From positions 682,001-746,000 of the forward strand of contig NZ_JABASY010000002.1 in NCBI RefSeq assembly GCF_016107685.1: 64,000 bases of DNA, written 5' to 3'. The DNA is from Brevibacterium yomogidense. Its GTDB lineage: Bacteria > Actinomycetota > Actinomycetes > Actinomycetales > Brevibacteriaceae. The stretch's first letter is position 1. The number at the start of each line of letters is the position of its first letter. Positions 43,651-52,922 of the stretch are shown here, piece by piece. A program made the position numbers and the translations under genes. Under the pieces are notes generated by a model. That model did no database searches. It was not told the DNA's origin and worked only from the letters and a program-made list of their open reading frames with translations.

Positions 43651-46600
43651 TCAGTCGTGCCGGCCCGCCCAGGGGTCGTCCGCATCCGCGGTGTCGTCGA
43701 AGCCGAAGAACAGGCGCTCGACGATGCGGCGTGCACGACGGGTCGCGCTCCGGTAGTCCTCCGCGAGGTCGCGCCCTCGTCCGGCCGGATAGCCCAGCAG
43801 TCTGGCGCAGGCCTCGAGCTCGTAGTGGTCGGCGGGAAGCGATTCCGCGGTCCTCCCCCGGAACAGCATGGCGGCGGACCGCAGACCGGAGGCCAGGAGC
43901 CACGCCTCCCTCAGCACCTGGGCGTCCTCGCCGTCGATGAGTGCGGCCTCGACCGCCGCGTCGAGCGCGGGGATCGTCGAGGTGGTGCGCAGCGCGGGCA
44001 CCGTGCGACCGTGGGTGAGCTGGATGAGCTGCACGGTCCATTCGATGTCGCTGAGGCCGCCTCTGCCGAGTTTGAGGTGGGTGCGGCTGTCGGCGCCCCG
44101 TGGCAGCCTCTCCGCCTCCATCCGTGCTTTCAGCCTGCGCATCTGCCGCAAGGACTTCTCCGGCACGCTCTGCGGGTACCGCAGCGGATCGATGAGCTCC
44201 ACGAACGCGTCACACAGCGCCTGGTCCCCCGCGATGGGGCGGGCACGCAGCAGCGCCTGCGCCTCCCACGGCTCCGACCACTTCGCGTAGTAGGCCCAGT
44301 ATGAATCGAGGCTTCGCACGAGAGGACCGGACCTGCCTTCGGGTCGCAGATCGGAATCCACCGCGATCCCCGGCAGCGTATCCCGCCGGGACGCCTCCTT
44401 CGACAGTGCGAGAGCGACACGTTTGACGTGCGCGGGGAGCTTCGCTGAGGCTTCGTCGCTCTGCGGACGTGAGGGATCGGTCTTCGGACGGTAGACGAAC
44501 ATGACGTCGGCATCGGAGAAGTACCCGATCTCCGCGCCGCCCAGCCGTCCCATCGCGACTACGGCGAATTCGTAGTCCGGCACCTCCTCGTCATCCAGTT
44601 CCAGTCGCAGTGCGGTGACGAGGGAGTCGAGGTAGACGTCCGCGTTCTGGGACAGGGCCGCCCCGGACGTCCGGACATCCGTCTGCGCGAGGACGTCGGC
44701 CAACGCCGTCCGCAGCACTTCCCGGCTGTGCATCGCCCGCAGCGGCCGCGCGGCGAGGGGGCCGTGACGGGTCAGCAGCGTCGCCGCTTCCCTCGTGAGC
44801 GCGTCCCGGGTGCGCGGCAGCAGCGCCTGGTCGTCGTCGATCCAGGCGACAGCTGTCGGGACGTGCTGCAGCAGCCCGGTGGCGTACGCGGACGACGACA
44901 GGACGGAGGCCAAGGAGTGGACGACCGACCCGGAATCACGCAGCAGCTTCAGGTACCAGCTAGAATCACGCAGGCCCTCCCCCAGACGCCGGAACGCGAG
45001 GAGCCCCGCGTCGGGGTCCACCCCTTCCGCGAGCCAGTCGAGCATCGCGGGGAGCACCTGACGGTGGATGACCGCCGCACGGCTCACCCCGTTCGTGAGC
45101 GAATGGATGTGCGTGAGCGCGGCACGGGTGTCGTGATACCCGAACGCGGCCAGCCGCTGCCCGGCCTCCGCGGAGCTGAGCGACGTGAGGACCGTGTCGG
45201 CGCTCGCCGCATCGAGGATCGGCCGGTAGAAGATCTGCTCGTGATACGCCCGCACCTGTCGCCTGACCGCGGCGAGTGCACGGTCCAGCCGCGCGACGGT
45301 GCGGTCCCCCGTCGTGTAGACGGCGCGCGACAGCTTCCGCCTCCGGTCCGCGAGCTCCGGCAGTACAGCGGTGCGCAGGAGTCGGGGAATCTGAAGACGG
45401 TGCTCGACGACGCGCAGGAACCGGTAGCACTGCTCGAGTCCGTCTGCATCCGAACGCGCGATGTAGCCGCGCTCACCCAGGCGGGACAGCGCGAGAAGTG
45501 TGGCGGGGACGCGGATGGATTCGTCCGTCGCCCCGTGCACCAGCTGGAGCAGCTGTGCAGAGAACTCGACGTCCCGCAGGCCTCCCCGACCCAGCTTGAT
45601 CTGCGCACGGGCCTGCTGGGTGGGCAGCAGTGCGACGACTCTGCGCCGCATGGCGCGCACGCCCTCGACGAAGCCGTCGCGCCCGCTCGCCGTCCAGACG
45701 TGGGGCCGCATCACCTCAGACCATTCCCGTCCGAGGTGCATGTCCCCGGCGAGGGGGCGGGCCTTCAGCAGTGCCTGGAACTCCCAGGATTCGGCGACGT
45801 CGCGGTAGTACACGTCGAACTCGTCGACCGTGCGCAGGAGTCTGCCCGACTTCCCCTCGGGACGGAGCGCCGCGTCCAGCTCCCAGAGGCCCGGCTCCCG
45901 GCCGGCGGCGCTCACGGCCTCGGTCGTCCGGGCGACCATCTCCTCCGCCAGCCTCGCCGTGTCCTCATCGGGTGCGGCAGCGCCGCCGGCCGCGTCTGCG
46001 GGAGGTGCGTGGACGTACACGACGTCCACGTCGGACACGTAGTTGAGCTCTCGCGCACCGCACTTGCCCATCGCGATGACGGCCATGCGCACCCGTGCCT
46101 CAGGGTCCAGTTCGGCGCGGGCCACCGCGAGCGCGGCCTCCACGGCCGCCCCCGCCAGATCGGACAGGATGCGACTCACCTCGTCGACGACGGCCTCGGG
46201 CTCCTCCGCCCCCAGGTCGTCGGCGACCAGTCGCAGCACCTCGTCGCGGTAGGCGCGCCGCAGCGCATCGATCCCGTCCTCACCCGTGCGCGTGGCGACG
46301 GGGGCGGACACGTCCCTGTCGGGATCAGCGCCGACGGAGTGGAGCAGCGCGTCCCGGAGGGCCTCAGCACCCGAAGCGGGCGAATCCAGCAGCAGCGTGT
46401 CCTCACCCACCAGCCCCAACGCGGAATCCGGGTGCCGGACCAGATGATCCGTGAGGGCCTCCGAGGCGCCCGCGACCGTGAGGAGGCGTGGAAGCATGCC
46501 GACCGCGGTTCCCTCGTCCCTCACCGCACGGAGGAAGCCGCCGTCCTCGCGCGCTCGCGCGGATTCGACGATCCGGAGCAGGCCCAGCGCCGCCGCATCC

Positions 46601-46761
46601 GGATCGACGGCGGCCGACACGAGCGAGCCGACGTCGGTTCGGGTGGCGAACGCGGTGCCAAGGTGCTCGTCGACCTCGGTGAGGAACCGTGAGACCCGGC
46701 TGGGACGGCTGCGGGAGCCGCCCCGCGACGGGTCCGTCCTCCAGCCCCGCTTGGGACTCAC
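43651..46761 (-). CDS. glnE: Bifunctional glutamine synthetase adenylyltransferase/adenylyl-removing enzyme
   Basis: A 1036-aa regulator of GlnA1. It has two nucleotidyltransferase domains: the N-terminal deadenylylase with GKCGARELNYVSDVDVVYV and the C-terminal adenylylase with GRLGGAEIGYFSDADVMFVY, each with the paired Asp of the catalytic site. The GlnE-specific KLGRGGLRDVEF and KLGRGGLSDIEW segments are also present. The GTG at 46761 overlaps the glnA2 stop by 4 bases, so glnA2-glnE are coupled. It acts on Tyr402 of GlnA1. Confidence 0.95.
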   Translation of the reverse strand: MSPKRGWRTDPSRGGSRSRPSRVSRFLTEVDEHLGTAFATRTDVGSLVSAAVDPDAAALGLLRIVESARAREDGGFLRAVRDEGTAVGMLPRLLTVAGASEALTDHLVRHPDSALGLVGEDTLLLDSPASGAEALRDALLHSVGADPDRDVSAPVATRTGEDGIDALRRAYRDEVLRLVADDLGAEEPEAVVDEVSRILSDLAGAAVEAALAVARAELDPEARVRMAVIAMGKCGARELNYVSDVDVVYVHAPPADAAGGAAAPDEDTARLAEEMVARTTEAVSAAGREPGLWELDAALRPEGKSGRLLRTVDEFDVYYRDVAESWEFQALLKARPLAGDMHLGREWSEVMRPHVWTASGRDGFVEGVRAMRRRVVALLPTQQARAQIKLGRGGLRDVEFSAQLLQLVHGATDESIRVPATLLALSRLGERGYIARSDADGLEQCYRFLRVVEHRLQIPRLLRTAVLPELADRRRKLSRAVYTTGDRTVARLDRALAAVRRQVRAYHEQIFYRPILDAASADTVLTSLSSAEAGQRLAAFGYHDTRAALTHIHSLTNGVSRAAVIHRQVLPAMLDWLAEGVDPDAGLLAFRRLGEGLRDSSWYLKLLRDSGSVVHSLASVLSSSAYATGLLQHVPTAVAWIDDDQALLPRTRDALTREAATLLTRHGPLAARPLRAMHSREVLRTALADVLAQTDVRTSGAALSQNADVYLDSLVTALRLELDDEEVPDYEFAVVAMGRLGGAEIGYFSDADVMFVYRPKTDPSRPQSDEASAKLPAHVKRVALALSKEASRRDTLPGIAVDSDLRPEGRSGPLVRSLDSYWAYYAKWSEPWEAQALLRARPIAGDQALCDAFVELIDPLRYPQSVPEKSLRQMRRLKARMEAERLPRGADSRTHLKLGRGGLSDIEWTVQLIQLTHGRTVPALRTTSTIPALDAAVEAALIDGEDAQVLREAWLLASGLRSAAMLFRGRTAESLPADHYELEACARLLGYPAGRGRDLAEDYRSATRRARRIVERLFFGFDDTADADDPWAGRHD

Positions 46762-48095
46762 AGCGAGCCGAAGAGCCGCTCGAGCTCGAACGGAGTCACC
46801 TGATCCCGATAGGCGGCCCACTCCTGCTTCTTGTTGCGCAGGAAGAAGTCGAACACCTCTTCGCCCAGGGTCGTCGCGACGAGCTCGCTGTCCTCCATGA
46901 GCGAGATCGCGTGATCCAGGCTCTGCGGAAGGGAGCGGATGCCCAGAGCACGGCGTTCCGCGTCCGTGAGCATCCAGACGTCGTCCTCCGCCTCCTCGGG
47001 CACGGACAGCTCCTCCTCGATGCCCTTGAGGCCGGCCGCGAGCATGAGCGCGTACGCCAGATACGGATTGGCCGCGGAGTCGAGCCCCCGGTACTCGATC
47101 CTCGCAGAGGAGGACTTCCCCGATTTGTACTGCGGTACGCGGATGAGAGCAGACCGGTTGCGGTGGCCCCAGCAGATGTAGCTGGGCGCTTCGTGCCCCG
47201 TCCACAGGCGCTTGTACGAGTTCACGTACTGGTTCGTCACAGCGGTGATCTCCGGGGCGTAGTGGAGCAGCCCCGCGATGAACCGCCGCCCGATCGACGA
47301 CAGCTGGTACTCCGCACCCGGTGCGTAGAACGCGTTCGTCTCCCCCTCGAAGAGCGACACGTGCGTGTGCATCCCGTTGCCGGGTTCACCGGCCAGGGGC
47401 TTCGGCATGAACGAGGCGTACACGCCCTGCTCCACCGCGACCTCCTTCACCATCGCGCGGAACGTCATGACGTTGTCCGCCATCGTGAGCGCGTCCGCGT
47501 AGCGGAGGTCGATCTCGTTCTGGCCGGGGCCGGCTTCGTGGTGGGAGAACTCGACGCTGATGCCCATCGCCTCCAGCGTCTGCACGGCGGCTCGACGGAA
47601 GTCGTTGGCGGTGCCCCCGTTCACGTGGTCGAAGTACCCCGCCGTGTCGACCGGCACGGGGCCCGCGCTGTCGAGCTCCCCCGATTCGAAGAGGTAGAAC
47701 TCGATCTCAGGGTGGACGTAGAACGTGAAGCCCGAATCCGCGGCACGGGACAGAGTCCGCTTGAGCACGTTCCGCGGATCCGCGGCAGCGGGACCGCCGT
47801 CGGGTGAGTAGATGTCGCAGAACATGCGGGCCGTCGGTTCCGTCTCCCCCCGCCACGGCAGGAGCGAGAAGGTCGACGGGTCCGGCCGCAGCACCATGTC
47901 CGCCTCGTAGACCCGCGAGAACCCCTCCACCGCGGACCCGTCGAAGCCGATCCCCTCCCGGAAGGCGCCTTCGAGCTCCGCAGGGACGATGGCGACGGAC
48001 TTGAGCCGCCCCAGCACGTCGGGGAACCACAGGCGGATGAACCGGACGTCACGGTCTTCGACCGTCTTGAGGACGAAGTCCTGCTGCTTGCTCAT
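46758..48095 (-). CDS. glnA2: Glutamine synthetase type I-alpha (GlnA2, not adenylylated)
   Basis: A second glutamine synthetase of 445 aa. It carries FDGSAVEGFSR, EIEFYLFESGE, EFSHHEAGPGQNEIDLRYA, MPKPLAGEPGNGMHTHVSLF and HRNRSALIRVP. Where GlnA1 has the adenylylated Tyr in DLYELPPE, this protein reads DVWMLTDAE, so it lacks the target tyrosine. This is the GlnA2 group found beside glnE in actinobacteria. The ATG at 48095 begins MSKQQDFVLKTVEDRDVRFI. It is 13 bases downstream of a small SPOR-like gene. Confidence 0.94.
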   Translation of the reverse strand: MSKQQDFVLKTVEDRDVRFIRLWFPDVLGRLKSVAIVPAELEGAFREGIGFDGSAVEGFSRVYEADMVLRPDPSTFSLLPWRGETEPTARMFCDIYSPDGGPAAADPRNVLKRTLSRAADSGFTFYVHPEIEFYLFESGELDSAGPVPVDTAGYFDHVNGGTANDFRRAAVQTLEAMGISVEFSHHEAGPGQNEIDLRYADALTMADNVMTFRAMVKEVAVEQGVYASFMPKPLAGEPGNGMHTHVSLFEGETNAFYAPGAEYQLSSIGRRFIAGLLHYAPEITAVTNQYVNSYKRLWTGHEAPSYICWGHRNRSALIRVPQYKSGKSSSARIEYRGLDSAANPYLAYALMLAAGLKGIEEELSVPEEAEDDVWMLTDAERRALGIRSLPQSLDHAISLMEDSELVATTLGEEVFDFFLRNKKQEWAAYRDQVTPFELERLFGSL

Positions 48096-48108
48096 CGATG
48101 CCACCGGG

Positions 48109-48303
48109 TCAGCCGTCCTGCCACTTCGCGTCGTCGCGGTCCCAGTTCGCGGACCGGGACGCGGCGGTGTCGAGTGCCGCCCGCGCCTCCGCTTCCGTGT
48201 CGTAGGGGCCCATGCGGTTCTCCCAGCTGCTCTGCCGGCCTTTCTCCACCTGACCGGTCTTCGTGTTGTACCAGTACTGCTCGGTCTGCGGTGTCTCAGA
48301 CAT
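48109..48303 (-). CDS. Small SPOR-like conserved protein
   Basis: A 64-aa actinobacterial conserved protein, rich in Trp and Tyr (YWYNTKTGQVEKGRQSSWEN, then GPYDTEAEARAALDTAA). The GPYxTxxEAxxAL pattern resembles a single half of a SPOR-type fold, and such proteins are often annotated as SPOR-domain proteins, but glycan binding is not shown. It is first in an apparent operon with glnA2 and glnE, 13 bases ahead of glnA2. Function unknown. Confidence 0.75.
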   Translation of the reverse strand: MSETPQTEQYWYNTKTGQVEKGRQSSWENRMGPYDTEAEARAALDTAASRSANWDRDDAKWQDG

Positions 48304-48592
48304 GACTGCCTCCTCGCCTGCGATCGTGCGATCAGCCTACCGCCGCACACACACGCGGGACGTGAGGAGACGCGCGGGCGGTGAGGGATTGGGCCGTGGG
48401 CGACCGGGGAACACTGAAAAGGTTTGGTGTGCAGTCCTTTGACCGTCTACGCTCGGAGCGACGCTCGACGACGCGCGCCGGTCCGACAGGACCGACGGCC
48501 CGGTGACGGACACTGCCGGGCACCCGCGCCGGTGGTGCAACGGCACACAGCGTCGTGGCCCGGACACACACATGACGATGGAGGACACCACT
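48304..48592 (+). promoter_or_regulatory. Upstream region of ald
   Basis: A 289-base divergent gap. A TTTGGT element (48423-48428) and TACGCT (48448-48453) could be promoter boxes 19 bases apart, giving a leader of about 130 bases. No confident operator or riboswitch is seen. Confidence 0.25.
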
Positions 48593-49711
48593 ATGCGCAT
48601 CAGCGTTCCCACGGAGATCAAGAGCGCGGAGCGCCGCGTCGCTCTCACCCCTGCAGGCGTCCACGACCTCACCGGTCGGGGGCACGAGGTGATCGTGCAG
48701 GCGGGAGCCGGTCTGGGTGCCCACATCGAGGACGGTGACTACGCCGCCGCCGGGGCACGGATCGAAGAGGACGCCGCGACTGTCTGGGCACAGGCCGACA
48801 TGGTCGTCAAGGTCAAGGAGCCGCTGCCGGAGGAGCACGGCTTCCTGCGCGACGACCTCATCCTCTTCACCTACCTCCACCTCGCTGCGGACGAATCGCT
48901 CACGCGCGCGATCCTCGACGCGGGCACGACCGCCATCGCGTACGAGACGGTCCAGCCGGACGGCGGCGGGCTCCCGCTGCTGGCGCCGATGAGCGAGATC
49001 GCCGGTCGTCTCTCCGTGCAGGAGGGCGCCCATCATCTGCTGAGCCCTGCAGGCGGTCGGGGGGTCCTTCTGCCGGGCGTGCCCGGTGTCGACAAGGCTC
49101 ACGTCACCGTGATCGGTGCCGGCGCGGCGGGCGCGGCCGCAGCCCGGGCGGCCGTGGGCATGGGTGCGCACGTCGAGATCTACGACGTCAACCTCCCCCG
49201 CCTCCGCTACCTCGACGAGATCTTCGACGGCCGCCTGCAGACGAAGATGTCGACCCCGCTGGACATCGGGGAATCGGTGCGCCGGTCGGACCTCGTCATC
49301 GGCTCTGTCCTCATCCCGGGCAGCCGTGCCCCCAAGCTCGTGACCGACGGCATGGTCGCGGGCATGCAGCGTGGCAGCGTGCTCGTCGACATCGCGATCG
49401 ATCAGGGCGGCTGCTTCGAGGGGTCCCGTCCCACGACGCACGCGGACCCCACCTTCGCCGTGCACGACACCCTGTACTACTGCGTGGCGAACATGCCCGG
49501 GGCCGCCCCCGTCACCGCGACGCGGGCGCTCACGAACGCGACCCTGCCCTACATCGGCAGGATCGCGGACCGCGGATGGAAGGAGGCGCTGGATGCCGAC
49601 GTCGCACTGGGCCGGGGTCTCAACGCCGTGTCCGGTCGCCTCACGAACGCGCCGATCGCCCAGGCGTTCGGAATGGACCACATCGACGTCGCCGAGGCCC
49701 TGGCCGGCTGA
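48593..49711 (+). CDS. ald: Alanine dehydrogenase
   Basis: A 372-aa NAD enzyme interconverting L-alanine with pyruvate and ammonia. Signatures: MRISVPTEIKSAERRVALTP, VKVKEPLPEEHGFLRDDLIL, VIGAGAAGAAAARAAVGMGA (NAD fold), LVDIAIDQGGCFEGSRPTTH and YYCVANMPGAAPVTAT. Length and N-terminus match the family. The ATG at 48593 follows GGAGG. It lies within the nitrogen-metabolism cluster next to the glnA2-glnE operon. A terminator overlaps the end of the converging regulator gene. Confidence 0.96.
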   Translation: MRISVPTEIKSAERRVALTPAGVHDLTGRGHEVIVQAGAGLGAHIEDGDYAAAGARIEEDAATVWAQADMVVKVKEPLPEEHGFLRDDLILFTYLHLAADESLTRAILDAGTTAIAYETVQPDGGGLPLLAPMSEIAGRLSVQEGAHHLLSPAGGRGVLLPGVPGVDKAHVTVIGAGAAGAAAARAAVGMGAHVEIYDVNLPRLRYLDEIFDGRLQTKMSTPLDIGESVRRSDLVIGSVLIPGSRAPKLVTDGMVAGMQRGSVLVDIAIDQGGCFEGSRPTTHADPTFAVHDTLYYCVANMPGAAPVTATRALTNATLPYIGRIADRGWKEALDADVALGRGLNAVSGRLTNAPIAQAFGMDHIDVAEALAG

Positions 49712-49744
49712 GCCCGCGTCGTCTTCACCGACGTCCGCACGTCG

Positions 49745-49778
49745 CGATGGGCGGTCCCTCGTCAGGGGCCGCCCATCG
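49745..49778 (+). terminator. Terminator of ald overlapping the 3' end of the FCD regulator
   Basis: CGATGGGCGGTCCCT (49745-49759) pairs with AGGGGCCGCCCATCG (49764-49778) with one wobble and a CGTC loop. The stem contains the last codons of the converging gene (stop at 49762-49764). Confidence 0.65.
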
Positions 49779-50475
49779 TCGTGCTGCGGAAATGTGCTTC
49801 GCACAGCCGTCCCGCAGTGTCCGCGTCGCGGGCGGCGATCGCGTCCACGACAGCTGTGTGGTCGGCGCACGCGCGAGCGAACAGCTCCCGCGAGAAGGGG
49901 TCGTGGCGGAAGCCCGCGTTGATCCGCCGGTCCAGGTCCTGCACGATCTCCACGAGGTGGGGATTGCCCGTGGCGAGGGCGATCGCGTGGTGCAGACGGG
50001 CGTCCGCGGTGCGGGCCTCCTCCGCAGTGTCTGCGTGCTCATAGGCCACGGCGCGGTCGCGCAGGAGCGCCACATCAGCAGTGCTGCGCCGTTCGGCGGC
50101 GGCTGCCGCCACACGGTTCTGGATGATCGCACGGGCGTCGAGCAGATCGCGTCGTGCTCTGCGGAAATCGGCGAGGCGGTCCGCGTAGACGTCGACCCGG
50201 TCGGTGTCGATACGGGAGATGAAGGTGCCGCCACCACGGCCCCGGCGACGGACGACGAAACCAGCGCGCTCCAGCGTCGACAGCGCCGCGCGTACGCTGG
50301 AACGGGAGACCGCCAAGGCCTCCGCGAGATCCCGTTCTGCCGGCAGCCGGGTGCCCTCGGGCAGCGCGCCCACCGCGATCGAGGCCATGATGTGGTCCGC
50401 GATCTGGCCGGGCGTCGATGCGGCGGACACGACAGCGGACAGATCGGAGAAGGGCGCGTCCTCACTCAGCCCCAT
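49762..50475 (-). CDS. FadR-type GntR/FCD transcriptional regulator
   Basis: A 237-aa regulator with an N-terminal winged helix (ADHIMASIAVGALPEGTRLP, AERDLAEALAVSRSSVRAAL, then GFVVRRRGRGGGTFI) and an all-helical C-terminal FCD domain with the metal-binding pattern DARLHHAIALATGN and later HTAVVDAIAARD and EAHFRSTT. FCD regulators usually sense carboxylic acids. It converges with ald; a link to alanine or pyruvate metabolism is only suggested by position. Confidence 0.88.
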   Translation of the reverse strand: MGLSEDAPFSDLSAVVSAASTPGQIADHIMASIAVGALPEGTRLPAERDLAEALAVSRSSVRAALSTLERAGFVVRRRGRGGGTFISRIDTDRVDVYADRLADFRRARRDLLDARAIIQNRVAAAAAERRSTADVALLRDRAVAYEHADTAEEARTADARLHHAIALATGNPHLVEIVQDLDRRINAGFRHDPFSRELFARACADHTAVVDAIAARDADTAGRLCEAHFRSTTMGGP

Positions 50476-50594
50476 CCCCGTCCTCCTGCCCGCCCGCGCG
50501 GGGCGATCGCGGTGCCGATCGGAACCAGGATAGCCGGTGACGCATGCCGGGACACAGCGATCAGGTGGCTGCCGGGCAGTCAGCCGTCTCTCGG

Positions 50595-50600
50595 TAGACT
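50595..50600 (+). promoter_or_regulatory. -10 box of map
   Basis: TAGACT ends 9 bases before the ATG at 50610, giving a leader of 2-3 bases. GTAGACTGGC-G-GCAT matches the mtr promoter core. Confidence 0.45.
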
Positions 50601-50609
50601 GGCGGCATC

Positions 50610-51524
50610 ATGACATCAACCTCCGCGCCTCTGGGCACTCTCACCCCCGGTCAGCAGTCACCGCAGCGTCCCGTCCCCGCCTCCATCCCCCGCCCCGAGT
50701 ACGTGGGCCGCGCAGAACCCGACGAAGGCAACGGCGGCGACCACCACTCCCCCGAGGAGGTCGAGAGGATCCGCGCGGCAGGACGCATCGCCGCCGATGC
50801 GCTCGAAGCCGTCGGCCGGATCATCCGACCCGGTATCACGACCGACGAGATCGACGCCGTCGCGCACGAGCACCTCATCCGTCACGACGCCTATCCCTCG
50901 ACGCTGGGGTACCGGGCGTTCCCCAAGTCGACGTGCACGTCCGTCAACGAGTGCGTCTGCCACGGCATCCCCGACGACACCGTGCTGGCAGACGGCGACA
51001 TCGTCAACGTCGACATCACGGCTTTCAAGGACGGCGTCCACGGCGACACCAACTACACGTTCCTCGTGGGCGACGTGGACGAGGAGTCCCGCCTGCTCGT
51101 CACACGCACCTACGAAGCGATGATGCGCGGCATCAAGGCGGTGAAGCCGGGGCGCGAGGTCAACGTGATCGGGCGTGTCATCGAGAAGTACGCCAAGCGG
51201 TTCGGCTACGGCGTCGTCCGCGACTTCACGGGACACGGGGTGGGCCGCGAGTTCCACTCCGGCCTCATCGTCCCCCACTACGACGCGGCTCCCCACCACA
51301 GCGAGGTCATGGAGCCCGGCATGGTCTTCACCATCGAGCCGATGCTCAACCTGGGCACGGAGAAGTGGGAGCAGTGGGACGACGGCTGGACCATCGTCAC
51401 TGCGGACCGCAAGCGCTCCGCCCAGTTCGAGCACAGCCTCGTCGTCACGGAGACGGGTGCGGAGATCCTCACACTCCCCTCCCCCGGCGCGTCGATCGCG
51501 GACGGGCCCGGGAGCCCGTCCTGA
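50610..51524 (+). CDS. map: Methionine aminopeptidase, type I
   Basis: A 304-aa enzyme that removes the initiator Met after deformylation. Metal ligands are seen in [21 protein letters not shown] (two Asp), [13 protein letters not shown] (His), VFTIEPML (Glu) and FEHSLVVTE (Glu). An N-terminal Pro-rich extension of about 40 residues ([20 protein letters not shown]) is the type 1c-like ribosome-linker of actinobacterial MapB. No ribosome site precedes the ATG; the promoter box lies 9 bases upstream. Confidence 0.95.
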   Translation: MTSTSAPLGTLTPGQQSPQRPVPASIPRPEYVGRAEPDEGNGGDHHSPEEVERIRAAGRIAADALEAVGRIIRPGITTDEIDAVAHEHLIRHDAYPSTLGYRAFPKSTCTSVNECVCHGIPDDTVLADGDIVNVDITAFKDGVHGDTNYTFLVGDVDEESRLLVTRTYEAMMRGIKAVKPGREVNVIGRVIEKYAKRFGYGVVRDFTGHGVGREFHSGLIVPHYDAAPHHSEVMEPGMVFTIEPMLNLGTEKWEQWDDGWTIVTADRKRSAQFEHSLVVTETGAEILTLPSPGASIADGPGSPS

Positions 51525-51608
51525 CGGGCGGTCGACGCACCTGACCGGACGCGTCCACTCCGCACCGTCCAGCCGTGGCCACGATCCAGGAACCGAAAGG
51601 CGACACCC

Positions 51609-52451
51609 ATGTCACAGACCACCTCTTCCCGCGTCTCCCGCCTCGCCGTGGGCATCGACATCGGCGGCACGGGGACCAAGGCGGGGCTGGTCGACATCGA
51701 CCGCGGTGAGATGATCGGCGACCGCGTGCGCCTGGACACGCCTCAGCCCGCCACACCGGACGCGGTGATCGACACCGTCGCCGAGGTCCTCGGCGGCCTG
51801 GCGGACTCCGCGGCCTCGCACGGGTTCATCGACGCGGCGGAGCACCTCACCCGACTGCCGGTGGGGTGCGCGTTCCCCGGCGTCATCAAGGGCGGAACGG
51901 TGCTGTTCACGGGGAACCTGGACCCCGGTTTCGACGGGTTCCCGATCGTCGACGCCCTGAGCGAGAAGATCGGCGCCCGCGCCCACATGGCGAATGACGC
52001 CGACGCCGCCGGACTCGCTGAGATGACGTACGGGGCCGGTCGTGACCACCGGAAGAAGACGGTCATCATGACGACGCTGGGGACGGGGATCGGCACGGCG
52101 CTCTTCGCCGACGGGCGGCTGTTCCCCTACGCCGAGCTCGGTCACATCATCATCGACGGCGTCGCCGCTGAGAAGCGGACGTCCGTGTCCGCGATGCGCC
52201 GCGAAGGCTACGACATGGACGAGTGGTGCAGGCGACTGACCGTGTACTACCGCGAACTGGAGCGTCTCTTCTGGCCGGATCTCTTCATCGTGGGCGGCGG
52301 GATCTCGAAGCGCTCCGCGGAGTTCCTCGCGGACATCGACGTGGACACACCGATGCGCGCTGCGACGCTGCTCAACAACGCGGGCATCGTGGGTGCCGGG
52401 CTGATGGGCTTCAACAAGGGGAAGATGAAGGTGCGCCGCGCACGGTCATGA
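51609..52451 (+). CDS. ppgK: Polyphosphate glucokinase (ROK family)
   Basis: A 280-aa kinase that phosphorylates glucose with polyphosphate or ATP. The phosphate-binding GIDIGGTGTKAGLVD, the sugar site VGCAFPGVIKGGTV, HMANDADAAGLAE and the TLGTGIGTALFADGRLFPYAELGH block are typical of PpgK; the latter is shared with Mycobacterium and Arthrobacter enzymes. The ATG at 51609 follows AAAGG. The stop lies 2 bases before the 3' end of rnpB, which comes from the other strand. Confidence 0.93.
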   Translation: MSQTTSSRVSRLAVGIDIGGTGTKAGLVDIDRGEMIGDRVRLDTPQPATPDAVIDTVAEVLGGLADSAASHGFIDAAEHLTRLPVGCAFPGVIKGGTVLFTGNLDPGFDGFPIVDALSEKIGARAHMANDADAAGLAEMTYGAGRDHRKKTVIMTTLGTGIGTALFADGRLFPYAELGHIIIDGVAAEKRTSVSAMRREGYDMDEWCRRLTVYYRELERLFWPDLFIVGGGISKRSAEFLADIDVDTPMRAATLLNNAGIVGAGLMGFNKGKMKVRRARS

Positions 52452-52453
52452 GG

Positions 52454-52852
52454 TGAGGACAGGCCGCCTGTACGCCGGGTTCTGTTCGTGCACCCGGTCA
52501 CCCCGGTGCACGCGACGACCATCTGTCTGGGACCGCTGTCACCAGCGGCCTCGAGCGATCCACCCGACGGCTCGGGCGAGCAGCCCTCGAACGCCGCCTG
52601 TCCGATCTTGCTCCGGATGGGGTTTGCAGAGCAGCCGCAGTCACCTGCGGCCCTGGTGGTCTCTTACACCACCGTTTCACCCTTACCCGTCCCGAGATCG
52701 CTCCCGGTCCGGGCGGTCTGCTTTCTGTTGCACTTTCCCGCGGGTCACCCCGGGTGGCTGTTAGCCACCACCCTGCTCTGTGGAGCCCGGACGTTCCTCA
52801 GCCCAGCGGCTTTCGCCCTGCTGGGCCGCGGCCGTCCGGCGACCTGCCCTCA
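52454..52852 (-). ncRNA. rnpB: RNase P RNA, bacterial type A
   Basis: The catalytic RNA of RNase P, which matures tRNA 5' ends. On the minus strand it starts TGAGGGCAGG and ends CCTGTCCTCA; these pair (one wobble) as helix P1 and define the ends at 52852 and 52454. Conserved cores are seen, including the GGGTGGTAA... relative near the 3' half and AGAACCCGGCGTACAGGC at the 3' end. Length about 399 nt. It is tightly packed between ppgK and yaaA, both transcribed from the other strand. Confidence 0.93.
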
Positions 52853-52922
52853 GTGCGATATGGTACCCGGTCGGCGCACCCGTGCGCCCCCAGACGTCCC
52901 CGCCCTCTTGGAGGAACCACCC

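Noticed and set aside
52488-52922. N-terminal extension of yaaA
   Set aside because: It reads the antisense of RNase P RNA; the family start and a good ribosome site are at 52923.
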